Shown here piece after piece: positions 55,901 to 62,850 of a stretch of 64,000 nucleotides of DNA. The notes below the pieces were generated by a model, which was not told the origin of the DNA, did no database searches, and saw only the letters and a list, made by a program, of their open reading frames with translations. Source of the DNA: Saccharomonospora cyanea NA-134 (GTDB lineage Bacteria; Actinomycetota; Actinomycetes; Mycobacteriales; Pseudonocardiaceae); NCBI RefSeq assembly GCF_000244975.1, contig NZ_CM001440.1:2278325-2342324 (forward strand). The letters are read 5' to 3'. The translations under genes were made by a program, and so were the position numbers. Each line of letters opens with the position of its first letter. The stretch's first letter is position 1.

Positions 55901-58021
55901 GTCAAGCAGGTCGGCAGCGGTGCGAGCGTGGTGACGCCGGACCGGGTGTTCACCTACGATGCGGCGGGGCGGATGGTGTCGGCGTCGGCGCCGAACGGCG
56001 AGAACACCTTCACCTACGACGACCGCGGCAATCTCGTCACGGCCTCGGGACCGTCGGGGGAGTCGAGCTTCACCTACGACGCCGACGGTCTGCCGACGAG
56101 TGTCACCACGTCGGCGGGCACGAGCTCGTTCTCCTACGACGCGGCGGGCAGGCTCGCCACCGCTCTCGACGCGGCCACGGGCGCGACGCTGGGCTACGAC
56201 TACGACGAGGCCGGGCGTGTCACCAGTGTCGGCTATGGAGTCGGCGCTGCGACGCGGACGTATGGATATGACGAGCTGGGTCGCATTGCGTCCGACACCG
56301 TGATGGGGCCTGACGGCGCGGAGACCGCGTCGATCACCTACGAGTGGGACGACGAGGACCACCTGGTCGCCAAGCACACCGAGGGTGTGGCGGGTGCTGC
56401 GGAGCATGTCTACGGCTATGACCGGGCGGGTCGGTTGGTGTCGTGGGATGACGGCAGCGCGGTGCACACCTATGAGTGGGATGCGGCGGGGAATCTGACG
56501 CGTGATGGCGCGGTTTCGGCGGTGTTCGACGAGCGGAACCGGTTGTTGTCGAAGGCGGGTGTCGAGTATTCGTACACGCCGCGGGGGACGTTGGCGTCGC
56601 GCACGAGTGATGGTGTGTCGACGTTGGTGGAGTTCAACGCGTTCGACGAGTTGGTCGCCGATGGTGGGACCGATTACCGCTATGACGCGCTGAACCGGTT
56701 GGTCAGCGCCGGTGGTCGCGCACTGACCTATGTGGGGTCAGGGATCAAGGTCGCTTCGGATGGGCAGGGGGAGTACACCTATACGCCGGGTGGGTTGCCG
56801 TTGGGGGTGGCCCAGGGTGGTGTGTCGGCGTTGGCGTGGACGGATGTGCACACCGACCTGGTGGGGTTGATTGATCCGGGTACGGGTGTGTTGGCGGGGT
56901 CGCGGTCTTACAGTCCGTTCGGACAGCGGCAGGCTGGGGCGGGAACACAGCCGGCGTTGGGTTTCCAGTATCAGTACACCGATCCCGACAGTGGCAACGT
57001 GAACATGGGTGCGCGGTGGTATCAGCCGGGCACGGGCACGTTCGCCAGCCGCGACACCGCAGGCCTGGACCCCCGGGACCTGAACAACAGCAACCGCTAC
57101 GCGTATGCGAGCGCAGACCCGCTCGGGCGCATTGATCCGAATGGTTATTTCTCCTGGAGTGGGCTCTGGGAGGGCATCAAGGAGATCAGCGGTTACAACG
57201 ATGTCGTCAGTTGTTTGGGCGGGTCGTGGAGTGGTTGTGGTTGGGCTGTTGCGGGTCTGACTCCGTGGGGTAAGGCCGCCAAGCTCATCAAAGGCGGGAA
57301 GGCAGCTGCCAAGGCGGGGAAGGCGCCGTCTCCGTCGGTGAAGGCACCGAAGACTGTCCTGACGGGGCCGCAAGCGAAGCGGTTCTTTGACCAGGTCGGT
57401 CAGAGTTGGCGCAACTTCACGAAGAGTCTGAAGGCTGCGGTGAAGCGGGCGTTTTCGCTGTGTGGTGGCCGGTGTGGTGTTGCGGTGGCGCGTGCGGTCA
57501 GCGGCGCGTTGGGCAAGGGCGGTGTTCGGGCTGGTTCGCGGGCGGAGGCACATGCGGCTGCGGCGGCGATGGCGGCGGCGAGGTCGTCGGACGCGGCTGC
57601 GGCGCGGGCGGCGCGGGTGCGTCGGGATGTTCTGACTCCGCACAAGCGTCCGGAGCCGACTCGCACGTTGTCGCCGGAGATCCGCAAACGCCTTGATGCT
57701 GTTCAGAACAGTGCGCCGATTGATTTGGGTGTGGTGTTGCCCGAGTCGAGTGCGGACGATTTCGCTGATGCGATCACCACCCATGTTCCTATCAGCGCGC
57801 CGAGGGGTGGCCCTTCGCCGGGTACGAGTAGGGCTGATGTTGAGTGGAGTGCGTCGTGTACGTCGAACAGTTTTGTGCCGGGCACGAAGGTGGTGATGGC
57901 GGACGGGTCGGCCAAGCCGATCGAGGAGGTCGAGCTTGGTGACCGGGTGTTGGCTACTGATCCGGGGACCGGGGAGTCGGTGTCGCGGAAGGTGACGGCC
58001 ATGATCACCGGTGCGGGGTAG
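49931..58021 (+). CDS. RHS/YD-repeat polymorphic-toxin delivery protein with LamG-like domains, ending in a truncated HINT domain
   Basis: The reading frame gives about 2,696 residues from ATG 49931 (an in-frame TTG at 49868 gives 2,717). No signal peptide is present, though homologues with this NFNAATLTPTLVMKGRD start are normally preceded by secretion sequence, so the 5' end may be lost. Domains: an RHS N-terminal sandwich (to ~300), three LamG-like domains (about 303-538, 590-816 and 820-1045), a long YD-repeat shell (1050-2256), the RHS core YSPFGQRQAGAGTQPALGFQYQYTDPDSG...GARWYQPGTGTFASRD (~2277-2403), a variable linker (to ~2640), and the start of a HINT pre-toxin domain (CTSNSFVPGTKVVMADGSAKPIEEVELGDRVLATDPG). 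A TAG at 58019-58021 stops translation inside HINT. Confidence 0.88.
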   Translation: MSNFNAATLTPTLVMKGRDRDTHPGKSLQYNFKICAASGEDCTESGWQSTPRWTVPEGTLKWSEDYVWHGQISDTEDATPWTLPAYLSTRVPQPSITSHLASTEGVDPGVGNYSTQVTDATVSVPGPDLSVIRTYNSLDPRQGLAFGSGWATRWDTRVRSEDDTDTVLVTYPDGRQARFGTNPDGSYAAPPGQGLSLVAVEDGWLLRFKNGDRYSFDVNGRLVSITDAVGHVQELTYRADGTLERATDAASGRTLHFTWADGHVVEVRTGPDPELSWNYSYDGDRLTAVCDPTDACTTYAYDNGSHYPTVVRDANPHAYWRLTETDGTTATSEVPGFWGSLDGTVTGVTLGQEPGPLAGSPATAAVFDGSTSYVQLPDDLVRNSAYASVELWFKTTSTTGGVLFSTSHYEPGDAAPSGSMPVLYVGTDGRLHGHFWNNQVEGMASPGAVNDGRWHHVVLTGAFDTQTLYLDGTAIGTLSGELANLDPHNFLGVGAVNDRAWPAEPPGPWSYFDGAIAEAAFYQHPLAPVVVAEHYAARAVSDRLTSVTRPGGAVAAELTYDDIADRVTTYVDGNGGTRTYGKPTVEGDGFRYASAVRESTPGSYWRMSEAEDVEAHSNPDLRRGVYHRGAGGRVDGPFPGGSARTFDGTESYVRLPDDTIHGARRLSVELWFKTTSANGGVLFSITDHKPGEPSSNGSMPVLYVGTDGKLHGHFWQGTVAGISSPTTVNDGDWHHVVLTGSVDTQTLYLDGAAIGSLSGTISNHRVHTFVGTGWTPNHPWPAIGSRDWAYFDGSIAQVAVYHHALSAERIAAHHSARTDLAAYVDAVRATGPHTRWGLEDGDTARHAEPDATTTLGNYHDVSLGAEPVMRGAHAANFDGTASHVRLPDNEIHGRQRLAVELWFKTTSADGGVLFSIADHRPGEASSSGSMPVLYVGTDGKLHGHFWNNSVKGIVSAEAVNDGEWHHAVLSADRTRQWLYLDGNLVDHLDGEILNYRTHAFVGTGWTANLPWPSIGERDWAYFDGSIGEVAVYQRPLDSASIAAHYSASTASTEVRTTDPAGQETVYTYDPTRGGRVMSVTLQGAGTTLYEYDKGGFVRRIVDENGHAVTYVNDERGNRLSTTRCRDESSEACYTNYREYFVNPDDPLDPRNDSVTFARDARSTSNSDDRYATRYVLHGNGLVSSVLQPGATGGLQRTTSHTYTDGSEPAVGGGTQPAWLLETTTDPAGNVTRYAYTSAGDLARVTDPAGMVTEYAHDGLGRVISETVNSAALPEGSATTTYRYDGASRLVEQTDPATTNAVTGAEHQQRTTNVYNPDGTLASTTVSDVAGHDPARTTSYTYDEHGRVHTVTDPEGGVTTTEYDDFGAVVRTVNPVGTEFLTTYTKARHQLATRTVKGFTGDGQPARDVVLESRAYDPAGRLASVTDAMGRTTAYTYYDDDLLASETLLDYTDPSTGETRDVELSTYTYTGTGQVDTHAYGEGRFSTTTVYDNADRPVRRTDREGDDVLREEETTYDDADNVTRVIGRDADGSVHSDVEFTHDELGRETGRTVHTGSESLLTLTHRDEAGLVRSVVDPRGTATGADPEAFTTRFTYDALGRQVTQVAPPVEAESHGNHAVTATPVTTVGYNAFGEETELKDPRGNVTHTSYDRAGRPVELRKPDYLPPGAAEPITATTSLDYDAAGRVVASTDELGHTTTYGYDELGNQRRVTDPPALHGQAGGTWIATYDPLGEVLSTSDPRGTQTHATYDKLGRQITSTVVETVPEPTRILTTRYTHDELGNVATVTSPGGRVVETTYDDLGNELTVTDGLGNTTTNAYDGAGRLVSSTDATGRGSEIDYDRAGRQVSVSDFGPDGTVERTREFAYDRAGNPTRVTNALGAATTYTYDALNRLTSITRPVSDNESITTSYGYDRAGNITRATDGNGNTTVFTVNAWNMAESTIEPATEQTPEAADRTYTASYDAAGRLAELRKPGGVTIAHSYDPQGNLVKQVGSGASVVTPDRVFTYDAAGRMVSASAPNGENTFTYDDRGNLVTASGPSGESSFTYDADGLPTSVTTSAGTSSFSYDAAGRLATALDAATGATLGYDYDEAGRVTSVGYGVGAATRTYGYDELGRIASDTVMGPDGAETASITYEWDDEDHLVAKHTEGVAGAAEHVYGYDRAGRLVSWDDGSAVHTYEWDAAGNLTRDGAVSAVFDERNRLLSKAGVEYSYTPRGTLASRTSDGVSTLVEFNAFDELVADGGTDYRYDALNRLVSAGGRALTYVGSGIKVASDGQGEYTYTPGGLPLGVAQGGVSALAWTDVHTDLVGLIDPGTGVLAGSRSYSPFGQRQAGAGTQPALGFQYQYTDPDSGNVNMGARWYQPGTGTFASRDTAGLDPRDLNNSNRYAYASADPLGRIDPNGYFSWSGLWEGIKEISGYNDVVSCLGGSWSGCGWAVAGLTPWGKAAKLIKGGKAAAKAGKAPSPSVKAPKTVLTGPQAKRFFDQVGQSWRNFTKSLKAAVKRAFSLCGGRCGVAVARAVSGALGKGGVRAGSRAEAHAAAAAMAAARSSDAAAARAARVRRDVLTPHKRPEPTRTLSPEIRKRLDAVQNSAPIDLGVVLPESSADDFADAITTHVPISAPRGGPSPGTSRADVEWSASCTSNSFVPGTKVVMADGSAKPIEEVELGDRVLATDPGTGESVSRKVTAMITGAG
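50840..53064 (+). repeat. Three tandem LamG/ConA-like domain-coding repeats (~690 bp each)
   Basis: Copies start near 50840, 51699 and 52390. Each has AYWRL- or SYWRM-like starts, FDGS/TxSYVxLPDD, VELWFKTTSxxGGVLFS, GSMPVLYVGTDGKLHGHFW, NDGxWHHVVL, TLYLDG and YFDGSIAEVAVY. Copies two and three are closest to each other, so they probably arose by recent duplication. The first two also contain a linker that returns to the YD-repeat scaffold. Confidence 0.8.
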
Positions 58022-58846
58022 AAGCGGCTGGTCGAGGTCACTGTCGACGTCGATGGTGAGGCTGGTGAGGCGGTGGAGACGATCACTGCCACCGATGGGC
58101 ATCCGTTCTGGGTTGCCGACCAGGGCGAGTGGGTTCCGGCCGGGGAGTTGCAGCGTGGTGACTGGTTGCGCACCGGCTCCGGCAGCTGGGTCCAAGTCCA
58201 GAGCATCAAGATCCGCACCGAAGCGCAGCGGGTCCACAACCTCACCGTCGACGACCTCCACACCTACCACGTGGTGGAAGGGGCCACACCGGTCCTCGTC
58301 CACAATTCGAATTGCAAGCCAGGGACGCTGCCGGGAACTCGGTTCGACGTGCCGGAGGCGCCGGGTATCTACACCATTCACCTGAATGACGGGACGAAGT
58401 ACGTAGGAAGCCCCACATCAAGCATCAGGGAGCGAGTGAATAAGTCGATGCGGTCCAAGCATGCGGTCCGCAAGGCCGGATATACAGCCGACGACGTGGT
58501 GAACGTCACTTACTTCACTCTGCCTGGCGGTACAAGTAAGACGGCGATTCGCCGGATGGAGCAGACGATGATGGAAGAGGTAAAGGCGAGGGGTGGGACT
58601 TTCTTGAACCGAAGAGGCCCAGAGAGCGAAGTTCCAATCGGAGGGGATACCTTCCGTGAGTCCCTACTGGAGTTTGTGATGGGAAGCTGGGGGCAGGCCC
58701 GTTCGACAGCGACACAGCAGAGGACTTCCTCGATGAGCTGGAAGAACAGCCCGCACCACAGCGTCTGGAAGTCGTTGAGCGTACGTTCCGTGCTGCCATT
58801 GAGGTGGGCGGAAGTCCACCCTCGTCTGTGCTGCCTGAGGAAGTAA
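58022..58846 (+). pseudogene. Cut-off C-terminal module: rest of HINT plus GIY-YIG nuclease toxin
   Basis: The frame continues directly past the TAG without a shift. It completes the HINT domain (KRLVEVTVDVDGEAGEAVETITATDGHPFWVADQGEWVPAGELQRGDWLRTG...VHNLTVDDLHTYHVVEGATPVLVHNSNC, the usual self-cleavage HN at the end). It then encodes a GIY-YIG toxin core (PGIYTIHLNDGTKYVGSPTSSIRERVNKS...RRMEQTMMEEVKARGGTFLNRR). An in-frame GTG at 58073 could start a short protein, but no good ribosome site is seen. Unless TAG is read through, the toxin is separated from its delivery protein. The frame runs into the start of the immunity gene without a stop, so the toxin end is also abnormal. Confidence 0.75.
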
Positions 58847-59115
58847 TGGCTGCTGCCGCTGTGGTTGCGGCCAATGTTCCAGCCGGGCGTTCCTTGGCTT
58901 GGAAAGAGGGATATCCGAGTATCACGGAATGGCTGTCGAAGCCCTTTACTTCTCCCCTCGCCTCGTCTGCGATTCAGGCGCTGGAACTGGTATTGCCCGC
59001 AGACGGCTGGTTCTGGAAGAGCTGGGTCGACGCCGGCGAGAGGGAAGAGGATCAGACCACGATCGACAGTTTGATAGCTGTATTGCGGCCCGTCAGCGAG
59101 GGCGAGTCTCGGTAG
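58679..59115 (+). pseudogene. DUF4259 immunity gene with frameshift in a G run
   Basis: ATG 58679 begins MGSWG, as DUF4259 proteins do (MGxWGxGPFxxDxA). A five-G tract at 58689-58693 then puts the frame out. One more G would give MGSWGAGPFDSDTAEDFLDELEEQPAPQRLEVVERTFRAAIEVGG, continuing into the intact remainder (SSVLPEEVMAAAAVVAAN...LIAVLRPVSEGESR) to the TAG at 59113-59115. DUF4259 proteins are common immunity partners of polymorphic toxins. The shift may be real decay, phase variation in a homopolymer or a sequencing error. Confidence 0.75.
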
Positions 59116-59149
59116 CCTTCTGGCCGATATCGCCCCGAGCTGCGACTGC

Positions 59150-59590
59150 ATGCGAGGAGCCCCACCGAATGCGAACGGACTGCCCCTTCTCACTGGCCTC
59201 TCCGCAGCCAACACCCACGACACCCTCACACTGAAGTCCATGATCACGGTTCCCCACACGAGGCGCGACCTCATAACGGCCGGTACTTCAAGCCCCAGCG
59301 CCTCCATGCGGAAAGGAATATGACGTGCCTCCCTGCGGAAGTGGCTATGGGGCCTGAACATTGGCGTCCGGACCGCCCGCAAAGGCATCGAGTCCAGCCA
59401 ACGGTTAGGGCGGCACCGTTGGGGCATCGAACGCATCATGTCCTAGCCGTCTGGCTATCGTCGTCTCAGCCCTCGCTACGAACGCCACCCTCGCAACTAC
59501 CTGCCCTTTCTTGCCTTGGTCGCGGCCCTGTGCTGCTACAAACACCTCTTCGTCGCACCGGACAGGCCGGCACATGGCTCGTAACGTGTG
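59150..59590 (+). mobile_element. IS5-family transposase remnant
   Basis: Fragments in more than one frame match an IS5-type DDE transposase: NANGLPLLTGLSAANTHDTLTLKSM, then RYFKPQRLHA, then SLRKWLWGLNIGVRTARKGIESSQRLGRHRWGIERIM and SGYRRLSPRYERHPRNYLPFLALVAALCCYKHL. Several frameshifts and a TAG break the gene, and no start of the transposase or clear inverted repeats were identified. It marks a past insertion in the RHS island. Confidence 0.75.
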
Positions 59591-59671
59591 ATCCACTGGG
59601 CGCGCAAACCCACGCCATCTACAACGACTTATTATGAAAGCTTCTGCAGGGTTTCGAATTGGAGGTAGGTT

Positions 59672-59968
59672 GTGGGTGTTGTAGTACTTGATGGGAGAAA
59701 GATTCGAACACTGTGGGATTTTCACTCTCGAATGTCGGAAGTGTTGGATTTCGGCCCATATTATGGAAGCAACTTCGATGCCCTTTGGGACCGACTTTGT
59801 CGCGACGTGGAGCGCCCCGTTCATGTTCGCTGGGAGCATGCTTCCCGTAGTCGGTCCGCCCTTGGTGGAGAATCGTTTAGTAAAATAGTTAATATTTTTA
59901 ATGATCTCGCCCAGGAAGAGGAGCATTTGGATCCATCTGAGCGATTCACCTTTGAGATTCTTGAATGA
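59672..59968 (+). CDS. Barstar-family ribonuclease inhibitor
   Basis: GTG 59672 has a GGAGG site upstream. The 98-residue protein resembles barstar: VVVLDGRKIRTLWDFHSRMSEVLDFGPYYGSNFDALWDRLCRDVERPVHVRWEHASRSRSALG..., with the FGxxxGxNxDALWD motif that contacts barnase-like RNases. No cognate barnase-like toxin is present nearby, so it is an orphan immunity protein, possibly left from a displaced RHS cassette or kept for defence against neighbours. Convergent overlap of 23 bp with the next minus-strand frame. Confidence 0.85.
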   Translation: MGVVVLDGRKIRTLWDFHSRMSEVLDFGPYYGSNFDALWDRLCRDVERPVHVRWEHASRSRSALGGESFSKIVNIFNDLAQEEEHLDPSERFTFEILE

Positions 59969-60305
59969 GACCTGTTAGGTATTCACGATCTTGTGTTGAG
60001 GTGGTCTTAAGACCCACCCGCAGCGAGGCTACTGGTTCGCTCCCGCAGTTATCGGGTAATTCCATCTCGTCGATCTCAATACCGTATTCTCGACGCAAAC
60101 TTTCCACCAAACGCTTCCGCCCATATCGCACTATGCCACGCGCCCACCACAAAGCCCTATTCATTCGAGGGAACGCATCCGGGATCAACATAGGACGGAA
60201 CCGCGCATCCGCCACTTCAACTCTCGCGCAGAGCTCCGACAGTTCAGGAAACAATTGCAGTTCCTCTGATTCCGTCGCTTGCTCCAGCGAGTCCCGGACT
60301 TCCAT
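59946..60305 (-). CDS. Hypothetical protein, convergent with barstar gene
   Basis: ATG 60305 opens 119 residues with protein-like composition (MEVRDSLEQATESEELQLFPELSELCARVEVADARFRPMLIPDAFPRMNRALWWARGIVRYGRKRLVESL...). No family was recognised and no strong ribosome site precedes it. It could be a toxin or immunity fragment, or a chance frame. Confidence 0.4.
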   Translation of the reverse strand: MEVRDSLEQATESEELQLFPELSELCARVEVADARFRPMLIPDAFPRMNRALWWARGIVRYGRKRLVESLRREYGIEIDEMELPDNCGSEPVASLRVGLKTTSTQDREYLTGLIQESQR

Positions 60306-60339
60306 CAAGTTCTTGCCACATTCCGAAGATGAGGAATTG

Positions 60340-60587
60340 ATGGACGAGGAGATTGAACGATTGACGAGCTTGGCCGTCGAGTACCATGGAATTGGGTGCA
60401 GCATCGCAGAGATCGCCGATCTTCTAGTCGACAAGCATCCGAGCTTGAGGTTGGCGCCGTTCCGGCTGGCTCAGGTGCTTCGATCGACCTTCGCCTTTCG
60501 GTTCATGACTTGCAATACGTCACCGCATGGGTGCAAGGTGAGATTTCACTGGAAATCCTGGAAGAGCGCCTTCGGGTGAATCGGTAA
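60340..60587 (+). pseudogene. Small immunity-like gene split by a frameshift
   Basis: ATG 60340 (GAGGAAT upstream) reads MDEEIERLTSLAVEYHGIGCSIAEIADLLVDKHPSLRLAPFRLAQVLR. Near 60480 the homologous-looking continuation IDLRLSVHDLQYVTAWVQGEISLEILEERLRVNR appears in another frame and ends at the TAA at 60585-60587. Joining the two gives about 82 residues, typical of small cassette-linked proteins. Function unknown; frameshift position and exact repair are not certain. Confidence 0.5.
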
Positions 60588-60751
60588 ATCGGCCGTAGCT
60601 AATAACATGTTGTGAAATTTCGAGAGGGGCCATGGGATGCCTCCAACCTGGATCGATATGACGAATCGGGTGAATAGTAGTCTTTCTGCCCAGGGGCAAC
60701 GCTGCCCCGTGGGATGCAGTCCTAAGAGGTTCGTGCTGGTGGATAACAGGG
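60588..60751. other. 164-bp gap in the cassette array
   Basis: No gene. A short hairpin with stem GGGGCA/TGCCCC (about 60695-60710) is visible; no T run. Confidence 0.35.
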
Positions 60752-60757
60752 GTGGCG

Positions 60758-60946
60758 GTGTCTGATTGGTCGGCGCTTCTTGCGGAAATGGAAACGGCTA
60801 AGCGTAGGCTGGCGGCTCGTGACCGAGACGGACTCTGGCGTCATGATCCGCGTCGGCCTCCAGCAGTACCGGAGCGGATCGCGGAGATCGCTACAGTGAC
60901 GCACTGTCCTGTGAACCCTGAGTATGCGGGAGTTGCAGCGTGGTGA
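60758..60946 (+). pseudogene. Truncated SUKH/SMI1-like immunity start
   Basis: From GTG 60758 the frame reads SDWSALLAEMETAKRRLAARDRDGLWRHDPRRPPAVPERIAEIATV, resembling the N-terminal helix and PP..P turn of SMI1/KNR4-type immunity proteins. It is then joined to unrelated sequence and stops at 60946. The remaining ~100 residues of a normal SUKH domain are absent. The break is next to a HINT fragment at 60927-61027, so an illegitimate junction at cassette exchange is likely. Confidence 0.4.
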
Positions 60947-61027
60947 TTGGCTGCGCACCGGCTCCGGCAGCTGGGTCCAGATCCAACACATCGAGACCCG
61001 GACCGCATGCCAGCGGGTCCACAACAT
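60927..61027 (+). pseudogene. HINT-domain fragment (homologous to the RHS HINT at 58145-58240)
   Basis: In one frame it reads ELQRGDWLRTGSGSWVQIQHIETRTACQRVHN, matching ELQRGDWLRTGSGSWVQVQSIKIRTEAQRVHN of the HINT segment downstream of the RHS gene. The DNA is also clearly homologous. It lacks both ends of the domain and is the clearest displaced HINT sequence in the array. Confidence 0.8.
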
Positions 61028-61221
61028 GGGGCGCTTTGGTGTCGAGGTGATACGGGGTTCGAGCTTCGGGTTCATGAGCCGTCAGGGTCGGTGAAAATAT
61101 TTGTACAGGGCAACACCGATTTACTTGGAAGCAATCCTCTCCTCTGGGGGTGCGCTTTCTGTGTGTGGAAACACAAGGTTCTTCTGGATGTCATAGTCGT
61201 CAATAGGAAAGGTGACTTGAA

Positions 61222-61749
61222 GTGTCTGTGGCGGAGTTGGCGCGATGGGCAAATGTCTCGTATCCGCAGGCGCTGGGTGGGGTGAACTGGAATAGTGTCC
61301 CTGAAGAGTTTCGTGTTCTGATTCCAAGGGATTATCGAGAAATGATCGATACGTTCGGGGGTGGGAGTTTCGACCAGCATATCTGGATTCACTCACCCCG
61401 AGGGCGAGGGGAGCCTTATGATCTTGCATCCTGGGCGATTGAGCGGGAAACGGCGTTGGAGCTCCTCTGGGGTGCTGGGGAAGAGGTTCCTGCTGCGATT
61501 GACCGGGAAAGTGACAGGCTGATCGCCTGGGCAAGCACTGGTGACGGTGAGTACATCTACTGGGTAATCTCTAAGGAGGGTTCCTCTCCGTCTGGTCAGC
61601 GAATTGCGGTCCAGGATTATGATGGAGACTGGGAATTCTTCGATTTGTCATGCTCGGAGTTCTTGCTCCGATGGGTCAACGGACAACTCGATACCAATCT
61701 GATCTCCAGTGCATTCGCGAAGTTCGAGAACTCGTTTATTCGATACTGA
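61222..61749 (+). CDS. SMI1/KNR4 (SUKH) family immunity protein
   Basis: The 175-residue protein (GTG start, AAAGGTGA upstream) has a SUKH-like pattern: LGGVNWNSVPEEFRVLIPRDYREMIDTFGGGSFDQHIWIHSPRG, then IDRESDRLIAWASTGDGEYIYWVISKEGSSP and DWEFFDLSCSEFLLRWVNGQL. SUKH proteins neutralise diverse nuclease toxins in polymorphic-toxin loci. The upstream toxin is lost except for a short HINT fragment. Confidence 0.8.
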   Translation: MSVAELARWANVSYPQALGGVNWNSVPEEFRVLIPRDYREMIDTFGGGSFDQHIWIHSPRGRGEPYDLASWAIERETALELLWGAGEEVPAAIDRESDRLIAWASTGDGEYIYWVISKEGSSPSGQRIAVQDYDGDWEFFDLSCSEFLLRWVNGQLDTNLISSAFAKFENSFIRY

Positions 61750-61877
61750 GTCCCGGTGGGTGGAGACTGGCTGCTCCCTGGGTCAGGCGGCTGAGATAAC
61801 CAATGAAATGGTTTCGCGGCGAACCCGAACCCTTCGCGAGCTCAAATTGAGGACTTACGGGTCAGGTTGACAGGAAT

Positions 61878-62438
61878 ATGGTGTCTATTACTGGATCGAA
61901 CGTCGATAGCTGGGTCAATGAGATGGCGCGCCTGGCGTCACGGTTCGTTGCGGGGTTCGAGGATGTGTATGGGTATCCGCCGGGTGAGCACTATGTGTTA
62001 AGGTCCACTGATGATAGCGGTCGCGATGCGCTCGCTGCGGTCTTGAGTGGCGCGGGTGTGAGAGATCTGATCGAGTTCTATTCGCATGTTTCGAGGATCT
62101 CTTTTCCTGATGTCGGTCCGGGGTTCTTTGTCGATGAGGCCGAGTGCGTGGTCGCGGGGGTGCGTGGTGCTCAACCAACGCGGCTGAGCGGCGTGCCCGG
62201 TCGGACTGTCGTCGTGTTCGGCTCTGACGGTGGTGGTGCGTTGTTTGCCGTCGATCGTCAAACCGGAGAGGTTGTCCGACTGGAAGGCGGGTCCCTCATA
62301 GGTGATGCCTACGTGGTAGGGGAGTATGGGGTACAGGTGATCGCCCGAGACTTCGAGGGATTCATGCGGTTCCTGTCTGCTGAATTGCAACGACAGGTGC
62401 CCTCCGGCAGGCAGCCGTCTTGCTCGCGCCCGAGCTGA
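61878..62438 (+). CDS. Immunity-like protein (SUKH-superfamily type)
   Basis: The 186-residue protein (ATG 61878, AGG AATATG context) has a beta-rich C-terminal half (TVVVFGSDGGGALFAVDRQTGEVVRLEGGSLIGDAYVV...VIARDFEGFMRFLSAELQRQV). The GGxLFAxDxxTGEVxxL and DFEGFMRFL elements are common in SUKH-type immunity proteins. The exact subfamily is uncertain. Its 3' end is followed by a HINT start fragment. Confidence 0.65.
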   Translation: MVSITGSNVDSWVNEMARLASRFVAGFEDVYGYPPGEHYVLRSTDDSGRDALAAVLSGAGVRDLIEFYSHVSRISFPDVGPGFFVDEAECVVAGVRGAQPTRLSGVPGRTVVVFGSDGGGALFAVDRQTGEVVRLEGGSLIGDAYVVGEYGVQVIARDFEGFMRFLSAELQRQVPSGRQPSCSRPS

Positions 62439-62455
62439 TGTCGGGTCGGGCTGGG

Positions 62456-62520
62456 TTCGAGTGGAGCGCGTTGTGTCCGTCACCGAACAGTTCTGCGCCA
62501 GGCGCGAAGGTGGTTATTAA
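62456..62520 (+). pseudogene. HINT-start remnant
   Basis: In one frame it reads FEWSALCPSPNSSAPGAKVVIK, corresponding to VEWSASCTSNSFVPGTKVVMAD at the start of the RHS HINT domain (57844-57905). The catalytic Cys is still encoded (Cys of ALC). Only ~65 bp remain, directly before the zinc-ribbon gene. Confidence 0.7.
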
Positions 62521-62532
62521 GGTGTTCCCGCG

Positions 62533-62760
62533 ATGAAGGATTACATCGTATGTCCCCGCTGCGATCAAGGCTCGGTTGGTCACTATAGGGTTGTGTCGAC
62601 GCGGGACGAAATTTGGGTATGTGATGAATGTGAGGCGGTATGGTGGTCCGGGCAGGGTGTAGGGGTCTCGCCCTTTGCTGACCTTTCCGTGGTTCTTGAC
62701 GGTATGGGCTTTCAGGTTTCTTGGGATCAGCTGCGCCCCTTGCCGGCTGTGTATGGGTAG
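62533..62760 (+). CDS. Small zinc-ribbon protein
   Basis: The 75-residue protein starts MKDYIVCPRCDQGSVGHYRVVSTRDEIWVCDECEAVWW and has two CxxC knuckles (CPRC, CDEC), then a short tail. Similar small two-knuckle proteins occur downstream of RHS toxins in actinomycetes and are presumed to be immunity proteins. Function not proven. Confidence 0.65.
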   Translation: MKDYIVCPRCDQGSVGHYRVVSTRDEIWVCDECEAVWWSGQGVGVSPFADLSVVLDGMGFQVSWDQLRPLPAVYG

Positions 62761-62850
62761 CTTTGGGTCGGCGGAAATCCGGTTTCGCGGTGCACCAACT
62801 GAGTAGCTGGGGTTCGAAGAGTACGGTTTGCTCCCACAGGCCGACGCCAC

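Noticed and set aside
53789-56467. 892-residue minus-strand frame in the RHS gene
   Set aside because: Antisense shadow of YD repeats; regular repeats give long open antisense frames.
58073-58846. Independent gene from GTG 58073
   Set aside because: It starts in the middle of the HINT domain with no ribosome site; it is better explained as the same frame cut by the TAG.
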